In this document: positions 11,130 through 22,129 of the stretch, one piece after another
Layout of the letters: each line of letters opens with the position of its first letter
Numbering within the stretch: the stretch's first letter is position 1
Position numbers and translations under genes: made by a program
Notes under the pieces: model-generated
What the model saw: the letters and a program-made list of their open reading frames with translations, nothing else
What the model was told of the DNA's origin: nothing
Database searches by the model: none
Source: Chrysaora quinquecirrha
Taxonomy: Eukaryota > Cnidaria > Scyphozoa > Semaeostomeae > Pelagiidae
Assembly: GCA_014526335.1 (NCBI GenBank)
Contig: JACTAT010000200.1
Coordinates: 251,777 to 315,776 of the forward strand
DNA length: 64,000 bases
Direction of reading: 5' to 3'

Positions 11130-11505
11130 ATGGCAATTATTTTTTGAAAAGGTCTTCTTTGCTGAGCTCTTTGGCCATCAGTGAGACATCTGCTTCAAAG
11201 TATTGCTCCTTATGACAACCAATTGCAGTAAAGTTATTAATCTGTCTGTTCAATGTCGTTGCAACCTTTTAAGGACTTCCCAATTATACTAATTGTCTCA
11301 TCTGTTAGGTTTTTACACTTATGCCTTAAATCAGGCTTGACTTCTCAATTCAATTATTCAACTGCATAGTCCATCGGAATGTTCCTTCCTTCTCCACCAT
11401 GTATATTTACTGTACGATTGTGAAGTAGCTGAGCCGCTTTTGGTTCACTTAAAAGCAATTGAACTTGGGCAACAAACTGAAATGCTCACTCTGCATACAC
11501 TTTAT
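11130..11505 (-). pseudogene. DUF6589-like fragment
   Basis: The minus strand reads, with stops and frame changes, VYAEXAFQFVAQVQLLL, then LLHNRTVNIHGGEGRNIPMD, then AIGCHKEQYFEADVSLMAKEL. This order (an NRxVN..GGxGRNIxxD stretch followed by GxHK and a xxVKEL-like end) resembles the DUF6589 family, which is common in invertebrate mobile-element genes. It directly abuts the MULE fragment at 11502. The assignment is from memory of the motif pattern only. Confidence 0.45.
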
Positions 11506-12256
11506 ACTTGTCGATCATGCATCTTCCTCATGTATGACATCACTTCCAGTGTGCTCACTTCTCCAAAAGACTGATTATGTTTTTCCACAAAGTTAAGTGA
11601 TTCAATGTCATTCTGGTAGTACAAGCCAACAGTGTCGGTGCCAGTACGTGCAGACTGAATTACACTTTCCAGGAACTTTGCCTTTCTTTTCATACAAACC
11701 AGTCATGAAAACCAGGACACAGTTTTCCCCACTTTTCTTTCAATGAGCTCAATTTGACATTGAAATCTTCATTATCAAAGGAGTCAGCCAAACCATACTC
11801 ATACACATTCCCTTTTCTTTCACCATAAATGTCTTTTATTATTTCACTTTTGGCATGATTTCGTTGAGCTTGGTTGATCTTTAAGACCTGGAGAAGTTTC
11901 AATAGCTTTTCTTCATCTCTGGAACTCAAATAACAAACACAAAGCAAACACTTAAATCAGGAATATGATGCTTGAACGACCTTTTTGAGATTTCGAATTC
12001 CAGGATCAGCAGCAATTAGGTCAAGTGCAAGACAGGAAAAAGAGTCAGGTCCTTTTGTAAAGTGAAACATTGCTGGTGCCAGAAAAACTGGATGCTTTCC
12101 ACTTGATGAATGCACAATGCGTTTGTTTCTGTAGCAAGTATCAGTTACCCAAAGATCGCATATGTTGAATGTAGTATCTACTCCAAGAACAGATACTGCC
12201 TCCACTTCATCACAACAGAATTGCTTAATATCATCTATTTGCTTCGGAGAATACAC
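11502..12256 (-). pseudogene. Second MULE transposase fragment
   Basis: VLGVDTTFNICDLWVTD matches the first-Asp region of the transposase at 3508-4317, and SGKHPVFLAPAMFHF matches GKSAVFMGPALIHY. After a break, IIKDIYGERKGNVYEYGLAD parallels IKEIFGEKMGTRYEEGLCD, and GLYYQNDIESLNFVEKHN supplies the third acidic residue region. The second-Asp segment (GTDGE in the first copy) is missing between about 11947 and 11990. No kinase segment or terminal repeat is seen, so this is a truncated, diverged relative. Confidence 0.65.
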
Positions 12257-12839
12257 GAAAAAGAAGTATGCAGACCTAGTTGCTACAATGGTTTAAATGA
12301 AATCACAGGTTTTTTTGCTCATGGATTATTTGTAACATTTCATCAGATGCAACTGACACTCTTTGATCAACACTTTCTTTCTTCTTTTTCAACTGTTACT
12401 GACCTGGATATTGCTCTTCATATTGTTCAGGATTGAGCAAAAGCACATAAAGAAGCTGTTCTGCTTTTTGATTTTCAAATGTAAAGTTTTCAAACCTGAA
12501 ACACAAGAAGCAAAAAATTTTCAGGTGTATCCAAAGAATAGGAGATCAACTAAATAATGACAGGGAGATCCAATCATCAACCTCAAGCTTCAAAAGTTTT
12601 TTTTCACCGAGTTTAAGAGTGGATACAGTAGAGTTCCTTCCCCCAGGGTGTATTCCTTGTCAATTACGCCAGACATGTGGTAATTGAATAAAACAATGGG
12701 TCACATGCTTTTTCTATTGTTCTTTGGTGTACTCCGTGTAAATGTCTGACGTGGCCTTTACATGGAATGCAACTTGGCACAAAGAAAACTGTTTATAAGA
12801 GACTGAGATGCTCAATTTTTGAGAAAACAATGGATATAA
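12257..12839. other. Unassigned sequence
   Basis: No recognisable coding or repeat content. It probably includes diverged upstream sequence of the MULE fragment. Confidence 0.3.
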
Positions 12840-13035
12840 ACACTTTTTTATTATATAAGAACCGAGCTCTTTTAGTTCCTTATTTTGGGACCTCTTGATC
12901 ATTTTGTAGTACTAAAAGTTCCTTTAAATCCTCATTAACTGTCCAAGAATAAGTAGATGCCAAAAAAGGAAATAAATTTACGACGTTCTACATGTAGGTT
13001 CTTTATAATCCGGTTCCTTATATAAAAAAAAGTGT
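12840..13035. mobile_element. Small MITE-like inverted repeat element
   Basis: The left end, ACACTTTTTTATTATATAAG, and the reversed right end, ACACTTTTTTTTATATAAGG, enclose about 195 bp without coding content. The internal AGTTCC/GGAACC motifs resemble those of the 7279-7656 element. No target duplication is obvious. Confidence 0.4.
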
Positions 13036-13682
13036 AAGACAATATGTTATTGTTTCAAAAAACAATGTTATTGTTTAAAAAAACAATATGTTATTGTTTC
13101 AAAGCAATACTTTATGGACTAGGCCTTATGCCTTAATAATATATTAATAATTATTTTATTATTTATTAGTGATAGACCTTATTCTCTGCAGTTGAGGGAT
13201 TTTAATGAATAAATTATACAGCTATTGTACTTATCATCTAGGCTTTAAATTTCTTCTTTCTTTAGATTTATAGATTTTGCTTGATTATAATGCAAATAAT
13301 AACATGAACAATGATTTTAAAATTTTTTAGGTGAATAAAACATTTTTACGTTTTTTATTTAGGTTTTTAAGCAATTAATGTAATTTAATTTTGACTGCCA
13401 CTGTTAATTACACCAACCTTTGACAAAATTTGGAGTCATCTGTTTTCTCCAATGTTTCTTCATCCAATACTTGAATAAGGTCGAAATGGCAATGTGCTCT
13501 TCTGAGCAAAATCTCATAGGAATACTTCTCACCAATTTTGTATTCCAACTTGCGCATGCATCCGCTATCTTGTTGCTAGACAACCGCAGCTGTAGTGAAA
13601 ACAAACCAGCGTGGCGGCCTCTTCAAAACAATGAAACTCGCAACTGCGGACTTGTTATCTACTTTTTCGGCTTTTCTGCGGG
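13036..13682. other. AT-rich stretch before the THAP exon
   Basis: It contains three nearby copies of a (AA)ACAATATGTTATTGTTT-like motif at 13040-13105. No gene is visible. Confidence 0.3.
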
Positions 13683-13878
13683 AAAAATGCCTGTGCTGCC
13701 TATGGATGCCATAGCCATAATAAAATGGAGAGTAAGCCTTCTTTTCATCTTTTTCCAAATAATAATCCAGAACGCAGACAAAAGTGAATCGCTGCTTGCA
13801 AAAGAGTAAACGAAGATGGGTCTTCTTGGAATCCAACTGGCAAGAATGTGTTTCTTTGTGGAAAACATTTTGTAACAG
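13683..13878 (+). pseudogene. THAP zinc finger exon of ISL2EU-type transposase (copy 1)
   Basis: The frame reads CAAYGCHSHNKM (CxxxxC), then a body with FHLFP, then FLCGKHFVTG (CxxH), which is the C2CH pattern of a THAP DNA-binding domain. A TGA after RRQK sits where THAP domains carry the conserved tryptophan, consistent with a TGG to TGA mutation. A GTATGT donor follows at 13879. The start codon is not clear. The exon lies just upstream of the PIF/ISL2EU catalytic fragment on the same strand, so it is taken as that gene's N-terminus. Confidence 0.65.
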
Positions 13879-13933
13879 GTATGTTTTAAGATCTGTACCC
13901 ACATTAGTTTTGTAAACTTTGAAGTTATTTCAG

Positions 13934-14531
13934 TACTTTCCCTCAACCTTGTGTGCTAGCGGAGGGAGCTATTCCTATTTCACAGACCAAAGAAAACAAA
14001 CTAAAAACATTACATACACCCCGACACACATTATTTCCTAAACAAATATTGAATGCATTGAAATTCCTGGTGGCATGCACCCCTCAAGGAGCTATATCTT
14101 ACTGGTCAAAAGCTTGGGGTGGCAGAATCTCTGATGTTGAATTAGTAAAAAGATGTGGTTTCATCAGACGTTCATATCATCGTCAAGGAGATCAGATCTT
14201 GGCTGACAGAGGGTTTACCCTTCAAGATGAATTTGCTGCCGGAGCTGGTGTTGAGTTGATAATACCTGCATTCACGAAAGGAAAGAAACAACTAAGTGCA
14301 AAAGAGGTAGAAACCACACGACAGATTGCGTCGATACGCATTCACATTGAGCGGGTCATTGGATTGCTGAAAAACAGGTTCAACATCCTATCTAGAGGGC
14401 CTCTTCCACTGACAATGATAAAATCTCTTTCAGATGAAACTCTAGAAAATGGGACAACATCAATAGATAAGATCCTTACAGTTTGTGCGATAATGGTGAA
14501 TCTTGGTGAAGAAATTGTTTATAATGAGTGA
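13934..14531 (+). pseudogene. ISL2EU (PIF/Harbinger-type) transposase, internally deleted
   Basis: The 192-codon frame includes LVACTPQGAISYWSKAWGG, ISDVELVKRCGF, ILADRGFTLQDEF (second catalytic Asp) and IRIHIERVIGLLKNRF (catalytic Glu). It then runs to a normal-looking C-terminus. The first Asp region (IxDCTE in the other copies) is absent: an N-terminal TPRHTLFPK stretch joins directly to LKFLVACTPQG, indicating an internal deletion of roughly 200 codons. The protein cannot be catalytic. It is tail-to-tail with a YqaJ/PHD gene (14639-15478), the same layout as at 31.5-34.3 kb. Confidence 0.75.
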
Positions 14532-14638
14532 TCACTGTAACAAATAACAAAGAGAATAATTACATTAAGTTCAATGTTCTTTTAGTGTCTCATTCAATGT
14601 CACTTTACTATATATATAATCATTTCCTAAGGAAATAG

Positions 14639-15478
14639 GAGATAAATGTTACTTTTGGTTTCTTTTCTTTGCCCTGCACTCTTTGCAGTACCAATTCCCA
14701 CTAGGTGGTCTTTTGATCTTTGCACATTTTTGGTGGAACCATTCAAGTTTACATCCAACAGCATCGCATCCAATCCAGTCTTGTTCCCCATCATCAGCTG
14801 ACTGACAAAAGCAGTAAAGTTTAACATTTTTTGCCACAATGGTGGTGCCAGGTTGGGACTCTAATTCATTCTCAATTTTTCTAGTGAGCAGTTCTGGGAT
14901 AACATGTTCCAGATAGAAATTTTTGAATGTACTTAGCATGGACTCTATAAACTATTCATCTCTTGTCACATCAACAACCATTATCCACTCTGGAGCCCAC
15001 GCAACCAAATGACAGATGTCAAAAGCAAGGAAATGCAGCTGCAACTGGATTTTTGAATAATACTTGTAACCCTTTCTCAATTCATCATTTGCATCAATGA
15101 AGAATTTCGAACGGTCAACTTCTTCAATACCTAATGTCTCTCTTAAGCTATAGGGACATTTGACCTCAATCAGGCTATTAATATCATGACATTAACATGA
15201 GAATATGCCATCTGGTGTTGCACCAATAAATGATGCATCACTCCAAAGTAAGAGCCCATACTCTTTTATTTCAAAATTGTCATGCTCTTGACTCATCCAT
15301 AAAGAATAATCTTTAATGCCATTCTTTTCATTTTCTTTTCCCCATCTTAGTGATGGTGCGTTCACTTCAGAATCCTTGGGATTGCAGATTCTCATGAGGA
15401 GTGATCTGGAAGGATTCTCTTTATTCGTATGTAGAATCTCGTGAGCAACAGAAGCAGTGAGTTTCCCAACTGATAAAA
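14639..15478 (-). pseudogene. YqaJ exonuclease-like plus PHD companion protein (copy 1)
   Basis: The coding sequence starts after a good acceptor (ttttatcag) near 15479. It reads GKLTASVAHEIL, then SFIGATPDGIF and LIEVKCPYS, which carry the YqaJ nuclease acidic/ExK residues. KYYSKIQLQLHFLAF follows, as in YqaJ C-terminal parts. After one or two stops a PHD finger follows (CFCQSADDGEQDWIGCD, then WFHQKC and NWYCKEC). ISL2EU elements are known to carry a YqaJ-type second protein. A 5-prime SWIM part, seen in the other copy, would lie beyond the exon start and is not visible here, where the Copia element begins. Confidence 0.65.
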
Positions 15479-15775
15479 TTAAGTGGTAAGAAAACAAGAT
15501 CTGAGACAAGAAACACATCAAGCATTAAACAACAAGATCTCAGAACAACTGAAAACAGAACAGAATAAATCTTACACGAAAAACGTGCTCACAGCGTGAG
15601 TCTCAGCGGAAGTAATTAATGTGTTAATTATGCAACAAACTAAACTAAATGTCAATCAATGAAATATGAGTCATAATCATAATAATAATAATTGATATTA
15701 TTTTTCCTGACACTACCACTTGACGAATGTTCCATTGATAAGTCCAAATCAATAACAAATTAAAAAATATTTCAA

Positions 15776-16434
15776 AAGTCAACTCCTATCTTGGAACGCA
15801 ATTCTTCAAATTTTGGTTTTGCAAGTCCTTTTGTCAATATGTCAGCAATTTGAATATCAGTAGAACAATAATCAAGTTTAACATCTTTCTTCTCAATCGC
15901 TTCTCTGATATAATGGTATTTTATATCGATGTGCTTGGTTTGCTAGTGACATTTAGGGTTTTTAGAAAGTGCTATTGCACCTTGATTGTCCTCATATACC
16001 ATTGTTGGCTCTGATTGATGAAAACCAATACTCTGAAGTAATCGCCTCAACCAAACTGCTTCTTGAACTGCCGAGCACAAAGCTACATACTCAGCCTCAG
16101 TTGATGAAAGTGCAACAACAGATTGCATTTTGGTTCTCCAAGACACTATACCACCAGCTATTTTGAATAAATAACCAGATGTAGACTTCCTTGTTGTAAC
16201 ATTACTTCCCCAATCAGCATCACTGTAGCCATAAAGATCAAGATTGTCATCATTTGAGGATTGATACTTTAAGCCATAGTTTACAGTGCCTTTAATATAT
16301 CATAATACACGTTTGATGCCTTCCCAGTGTTCTTTACTAGGGTTTGACATGAATTGCCATAAAATTCCTACGGCTGCAGCAAGATCAGGTCGAGTTGCAG
16401 TAGTCGCATAAGTAAGAAATCCTATTGCCATTTG
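15776..16434 (-). pseudogene. Copia RNase H
   Basis: SWRTKMQSVVALSSTEAEYV and YEDNQGAIALSKNP are Copia RNase H hallmarks. A TAG interrupts just after NPKCH near 15943, and the frame then continues through DIQIADILTKGLAKPKF to a natural-looking end at 15776. Upstream, 16150-16260 reads a GYSDADWG-type segment. Confidence 0.75.
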
Positions 16435-17236
16435 CTACTGCTGGATGTTAAAAGGCTCTTCATTTTCTGGTAGCTTGACATACCTTTTCCCAGCCTCTAA
16501 CGGTGTAGATACAAGCTTGCAATTCTCCATGTGAAATCTTTTCAAGATTCCTTCCAAGAACTTTGTTTGTTTGATGGGCAGTGTTTTGGTTTCTCTGTCT
16601 CTTTGAATAGACATACCCAAAATATAATGAAGCTCTCCTTGATCAACGATTTCAAATCTTTGATTTAATGACTTCTTTTCATCATTCATCATGTTCATGT
16701 TGTTGGAAACAAAAGAATATCATCTACATACAATGCCAAAATAACAAAGTTGATTTGACCATTGCTTGTTTTCACTGACTTGATATAAAGAAATTTATCA
16801 GCATTGCTACATTTGTAACCATTTGATTTAGAAAGGAATCAATAGCAGCATTCCAGCAGCGTGCTGCCTGCTTCAGACCATAAATGCCTTTATTCAATTT
16901 ACAAACATGATTTGGTCACTCAATATCAACATAGCCACTAGGTTGTTTCATATAGATTTCAGTGTCCAAATCACCTTGTGAAAATGCGGTTTTTACGTCC
17001 ATTTGATGAACTTCCAAATTACAACTGTTAGCCAAAGCAAGCAAATAACGAGTTGAGTTATACCTGATAACTGGAGAAAATACTTCTTGATAGTCGATAC
17101 CTTCAGCTTGCGAGTATCCTTGTGCTACCAAGCGTGATTTAAAATGATCAAGAGATCCATCACCATTTCTCTTTACTTTAAAAACCCATTTACAGCCAAC
17201 AATGTTTCCCCTTTCGGTAAAGGAACCAAGTCCCAA
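16435..17236 (-). pseudogene. Copia reverse transcriptase
   Basis: The first part is GCKWVFKVKRNGDGS, RLVAQGYSQAEGIDY and VHQMDVKTAFSQGDL. A broken middle follows (16699-16915), containing the YVDD catalytic motif near 16725, and then VDQGELHYILGMSIQRD. These are standard Copia RT blocks. At least two frame changes and a stop separate the pieces. Confidence 0.75.
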
Positions 17237-17565
17237 GTTTTGTTTGCAATGAAAGAAGCATATTCTGCGTCAGTAGCTTCTTTCCATTGAAGAGAATGCT
17301 CTCCATTCCATGCTTGATCTATATTCTTGGGTTCATCTATTTCAGCAGTAAGAATATCAGCAGTAAAACAATTTTCTTCTTCTCCATTTCGCTCAATCAG
17401 TCTTGCTGGAGGTCGTCTAACTTTAGCACCTTGCAAGTTGTCAACTTCTCTCATGAAGTTTTCTTTGTATGTTGCTCCCACTGTCAAAAATTTCTCTTCA
17501 ACTTCACCACCAAGTTGATTCTCATTTTCTCCATTGTGGTTATTTTCATGAACTTCTTCATTCAC
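17173..17565 (-). pseudogene. Copia integrase-RT connecting region
   Basis: This 130-codon frame has an acidic, Asn/Glu-rich start, then KVRRPPARLIER and AWNGEHSLQWKEATDAEYAS with TWDLVPLP, the usual lead-in to Copia RT. It should join the integrase frame through a frame change and a stop near 17565-17690. Confidence 0.65.
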
Positions 17566-18650
17566 ATCAGTTTCAGAATCATCACTGGATTAAAAATGAA
17601 CAGGAAAGAGATCCAATTGTGAGGATATCTTTTTACCAAAGCTATAAAAACTTTTGTCAGCAAAAATAACATCGCGGCTGCGAAATATTGCATTGTTTCA
17701 ATGTCATACAGTTTATACCTTTTGTTTCCATCTGGATACCCAACAAATATTGCTTGTTTTGATTTTGCATCAAATTTCTTACCATCTGCAATATGTACAT
17801 TACCCAAACATCCAAATACTTTTAGAGCTGAAACATCAGGTTTGGATTTAAACCAGGACTCATAAGGTGTCATACCATTCACTGCAACAGTTGGACTGCG
17901 ATTTTGCAAGTATACCGCAGTGTTCACAGCTTCTGCCAAAAATGATGATGGCAATTTTGCATGATGTAACATGGAGCGAGCTGTTTCAACCACAGTTCTG
18001 TTCATTCGCTCAGAAACCCCATTTTGTTCTGGAGTATACGGAACAGTTTTCTGGTGCAAAATTCCCTTATCCTTTAAATATTCTGAAAAGGCTTTTGAGC
18101 AATATTCTCCTCCATTATCGGTGCATAATATTTTCACCATTTTCCCAGTAATATTACTTACAGCATTCACAAACTCTTTGAATTTCTCCAGCACTTCATT
18201 CTTTTGCTTCATGAAGTAAACATGAGTATAACAAGACAAATCATCAATGAACGTCACAAAGTACCTTGATTTTCCATGTGATTCCACATTGATTGGTCCA
18301 CAAACATCAATGTGCACTACTTCAAGAATCTCTCCTTCTCTTGTAGCTACTCCTTTTGGAAATGAATTGCAACCCTGCTTACCCATCAGACATCCTTGAC
18401 ACATTTGCTCTTCTTCTTTGGACAAACTACAACTGAAACCATCAACCATGTCATGTTTTGCTAATTTCTGCAAATTAACGGCCCCAAGATGACCATACCG
18501 ACAATGCCACATTGATAATGAATTATCTTTTTCACCAGACGTTCCAAAATAGGATGTGTGAATAGGTACACCAAACCATGAAATATCTGATCTCTTCCTT
18601 ACCACCCTATCTTTTTCACTAATTGACAGAACAACCTGCAACCAAGAACA
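17562..18650 (-). pseudogene. Copia integrase with GAG-pre-integrase domain
   Basis: WHCRYGHLGAVNLQKLAKH and CQGCLMGKQ form the zinc-binding GAG-pre-integrase region. The integrase core follows with HIDVCGPI (Asp), CTDNGGEYCSKAF (Asp) and PEQNGVSERMNRT (Glu), so the DDE triad is present. The frame ends aberrantly after the FGCLGNVHI and YKLYDIETMQYF region. About 70 codons upstream of WHCRYG in this frame (beyond 18650) are not Copia-like and overlap the LINE. Confidence 0.75.
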
Positions 18651-18654
18651 AACA

Positions 18655-19494
18655 ACCTCAAGTGAAATTTCCTTATCTGGAAAGAAATGGAAAGAATAAG
18701 AAAGGTAATGGAAAAAATGAAAAGATCTATGAATAGAAAAAAAAACCCAATCTAACACCAATTGACCACCTACACAAAGAACTCTCCATCCAATATCAAA
18801 GAAATGAGAAATTGCAAAAAGAAAATGAATCCTTGACAAATGAAATAAAACTTTAAAAGATGAAATAAACAAAAAGAATACTTCATCGTCACAATGGAAA
18901 CCTGAAACAAGACCAAGACCTCAACCCCAAGCATACACACAGCCCAACTTCAACCATCCAAATTATTGTCAAGTATTCAGTAATCCTGCCCCAAATTTCT
19001 ACACTTATCAGTATCAACCTAAACAACAAATTGCAACGGAAATATCACCAATCACAGTCACTAAACAACCTCAACTAATTCACAGTCACATAATAATCAG
19101 AGAATAACATCTAACAAATTTGCAGCATCAAATACCAATAATCCTCTACTAATCAGACAAAACACAGCCCCAAACACCATACAAACTGAAACTCCTTCAC
19201 AAAACAGCAACAATCAACATGCCATCTTACTGGGAGACGCAATGATTAAAGATATCAAAGGCTTCAAATTAACAAAAAAGAAAAAAGGTGAAAACAGTCA
19301 AGATCTCAGGAGCCACTAGTGAAGACCTGAAGGATTATGTCAAACCACTTGTCAAAAAGAAGCCATCGGAAATCATTATGGACTGTGGAACCAATGATTT
19401 AAATGCAAAATTAGAAAAAATGGATAATATTCAAGAATTTTATCGATTTGTTCACCAAACAAGCCCAACAAAAAAATTAATTCAAGTTCCTTGA
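18655..19494 (+). pseudogene. LINE 1 ORF1: coiled coil and esterase-like domain
   Basis: An initial heptad-like stretch (HKELSIQYQRNEKLQKENE) changes frame into a Gln/Pro/Tyr-rich region with PRPQPQAYTQPNF, typical of CR1-type ORF1. From about 19220, ILLGDAMIKDIKG, ISGATSEDLKDYVKP and IIMDCGTNDLNAKL match the SGNH-hydrolase-like domain of CR1/Crack ORF1 proteins. The GDS serine is replaced by Ala. Stops and shifts make it a pseudogene. Confidence 0.6.
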
Positions 19495-19696
19495 TATACA
19501 GAGCTGACAATCAAACACTGAATAATAAGATAAATGATATCAATATAGCTATGTCCAACTTCTGTAGATTAAATGACTTAAAATTTATAGATAACAGCAA
19601 TATAACCACATCTTAGCTCAACAGAAGTATGCTGCACCTTAATAAGCAGGGCACTACCTTGCTTGCTAAAAACCTTATCCAGCACATTTGTGAGCA

Positions 19697-20310
19697 ATGA
19701 CTGGCAATAACTCAAACATTGTAGATATCTCAAATGCAAATAGTGATGAATCCCGTATTAGTGACAATGATGAGTCCCCAACAATTAAGCTAAAAATTCT
19801 TAAATTGAAGAACATGTTATTAGGTCATGTCAACATTAACTCACTTCCCAACAAATTTGATGCTCTGATTGAATATCATAGATTCAAACTTAGATATTTT
19901 TCTCATATCTGAGACGAAAATAGAATGATTCCTTTCCAGATGCATAATGCCTCTGTAAAGGGTACTCAAAACCCTCCCGTAAAGATAGGAAATCAGATGG
20001 TGGGGCTTAATTCTGTACATCAATGATGACATTCCTTATGCGAACTTGCTACTAGCTCTCTCCCTGCTGATATTGAAATAATCTCTGTGGAGCTAAATCT
20101 AAGAAAGCAAAAGTGTCTCTGCATTGACATATATCATCCTCCTAATCAAGACAACAAATATTTCTTGCATGAACTTGAAAAAACATTAGATTTCTTCTTG
20201 GCAAACTACGAGAATATTTTTATCATGGGAGACAATCTGGAACCTACAAATCAATTCCTTGACAAATTTATACAAACATATGGTCTTTACAGCTTAGTGA
20301 TCTAATGCTA
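19697..20310 (+). pseudogene. LINE 1 ORF2 endonuclease
   Basis: LLGHVNINSLPNKFDALIEY begins the AP endonuclease fold. A broken middle follows with a SETKI-like segment read in another frame. Then IISVELNLRKQKCLCIDIYHPP and NIFIMGDNLEPTNQF (normally GDFN) match the C-terminal half. Several frame changes lie between 19890 and 20090. Confidence 0.6.
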
Positions 20311-20443
20311 ACAACTAAAAAAACATTCATTTCAAAATACAAGATTTTGACAAATTGACAGCTTCAAATCTCAAAACCCTATACGTCAAAGCAGAACCAA
20401 CTAAAATTAAGTATCGGGACTTCGTCATAATTTTTATTTAGAT

Positions 20444-21112
20444 TTGTTCAATGCAGATTTAAACAGCAAGCTCTATTATCCTAATGTAGAGGACTACAAT
20501 AATTTTTCGGAAAGCATGACTTCTATTCTACAAACACATGCTCCTTCAAAGCTCAAGATGGTACCAGCAAATAATGCACCTTTCATGAACAAATGTTTAA
20601 AGAAACATAATTGCGAGATCAAAAGCAAAAAATAAATATCATAAAGAAAGGACTAATATTAACTGGGAAAATTAAAAAAAACTGAGAAATAAATGCGTCA
20701 AACTTACTCCCAAACGAAGAAAAAATATTTTAGGAACTTAGACATAAAATTTGTAACCGATAATAAAATATTTCTGGACCACTATAAACCGCATTTTATT
20801 AACAATACTCTGAAAAAAAATAAAATTATCCTGGTTGAAGTTGATAAAATCATCTCAAATAGCAGGGACATTGCTCAGGTAATGAATAATTACTTCATTA
20901 ATATAACAGACTCCCTTAATCTACTGAAAAATGAGCCATTAAAAATGACAGCTGGTAATAATGATGAGAGTAATAGTCAAAGCGATGTTAACGTATTAAC
21001 AATAATCAAGAAATATGAAAACCATTCCAGTATTAAAACTATCAAAGAACAACTCGGTGATAAAACTCTTCGAATGAACTTTAAAAATAGCTACAACAAT
21101 TTAATAATTTAA
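20444..21112 (+). pseudogene. LINE 1 ORF2 linker between endonuclease and RT
   Basis: Two frames (20444-20635 and 20693-21112) read DYNNFSESMTSILQTHAPSK, then YSQTKKKYFRNLDIKFVTDN, IILVEVDKIISNSRDIAQVM and NNYFINITDSLNL. This is the usual CR1 region before RT. It ends at the unclassified insertion at about 21118. Confidence 0.6.
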
Positions 21113-21117
21113 GGATT

Positions 21118-22128
21118 GTTAACCAGAGGGGCAAACTTGTGAAAAGGGGCCCAAAAATTTTGGCATTCAAAAGAATTGTTTAAACAATGCATAGAATCTG
21201 ATTAACAATAAATTAAAGTACAGGCATCAAGTTTGAATTTAAAATTTTTTATAACAAAGTCCTGTTCCTTTTATAGCTTCAGGGCTGCCCCGACAGAAGT
21301 TTTCCAGGGGGATTGGGGGTGACCGACTCGATTCGCCAACTAAAGTCAAACTAAAATATCTTTCTGATTCATCAAATGCCGGTAGGAGGGTACTTAAATT
21401 TTGATGGGCCTGAGTAAAAAAAGGCAATGCAGTAGAGCGTGCGCTGAAGGTGCACCTGTTTGGGGAGGTCCGAGGGAACGTCATGGTCCCCGAAAAATTT
21501 TGAGGAACACTGAAGCTAGAATCACTCTAATGGCACTTTCGGAATTCTTAAAATGCTATTTTCTTTGAACCTAATCGTTTGTGCAGAATTTTTATGGTCT
21601 TTCAATGCTACAAAACTTCAAAATGATAATAAAAAGCCAAACATCTGGGAACATCTGAATTCGAATCCAAAATAGTGACTAACGCTATTGCTTGCTAAAG
21701 AGTCTAATTGATACTGCATTGCATTCAATGAATAGATCTCATGATTTGTTTTCTCTGGGGATTCGTGGCTTGGCTGGAGAAACATCTGACCTTGTCAGAA
21801 AATTAAGAAAATATGGCACATTCCCATATTCCTGAAAATTTTGATTGTATAACTTCGATCTGTACCATCGAAATCAATTGTTTTATACTTCGTAAATACT
21901 TCTTATTCTTCACATATAGAGCTAGTTAAGCGACCAAGCAACAAGAAAGCAAAATTGTCATGACTCATTCAACGCCCAGTTATCACATGGTCCACAAAGA
22001 GTTATTCTTTGGTGTTTAAGATTATTTCAGTCCAAAAAGGGGCCCATGTTTTGGGGCAAATAGGCTGTTTTTTCTTCACTACTGGGGCACGAAGAGGGGC
22101 CTACTGGGGCAATTGCCCCAAAAAACCC
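21118..22128. mobile_element. Unclassified ~1-kb insertion in LINE 1
   Basis: LINE homology stops after NSYNNLI and resumes at KNELINLDIKKATDD near 22140. The intervening DNA has no coding content. Each end carries an AAGGGGCCC motif in direct orientation (21154 and 22037), with GGGGCAA motifs nearby. A TTAA is present near each edge, but the ends do not match as inverted repeats. The class is unknown. Confidence 0.4.
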
Positions 22129-22129
22129 C

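Larger units (their letters stand above)
15712..18650 (-). mobile_element. Ty1/Copia retrotransposon, 5-prime truncated and decayed
   Basis: Reading on the minus strand, integrase, reverse transcriptase and RNase H appear in Copia order. A TGTCAGGAAAA that could start the 3-prime LTR lies at 15712 just after the pol end. No matching 5-prime LTR, gag or protease is seen. At about 18650 the homology stops where the plus-strand LINE ORF1 begins. All frames contain stops or shifts. Confidence 0.7.

Noticed and set aside
15530..15712. Complete Copia 3-prime LTR
   Set aside because: Only the TGTCAGG start is convincing. No second LTR copy exists to define its end.
21239..21484. 81-codon minus frame in the LINE insertion
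   Set aside because: Low-complexity proline/serine content with no homology.
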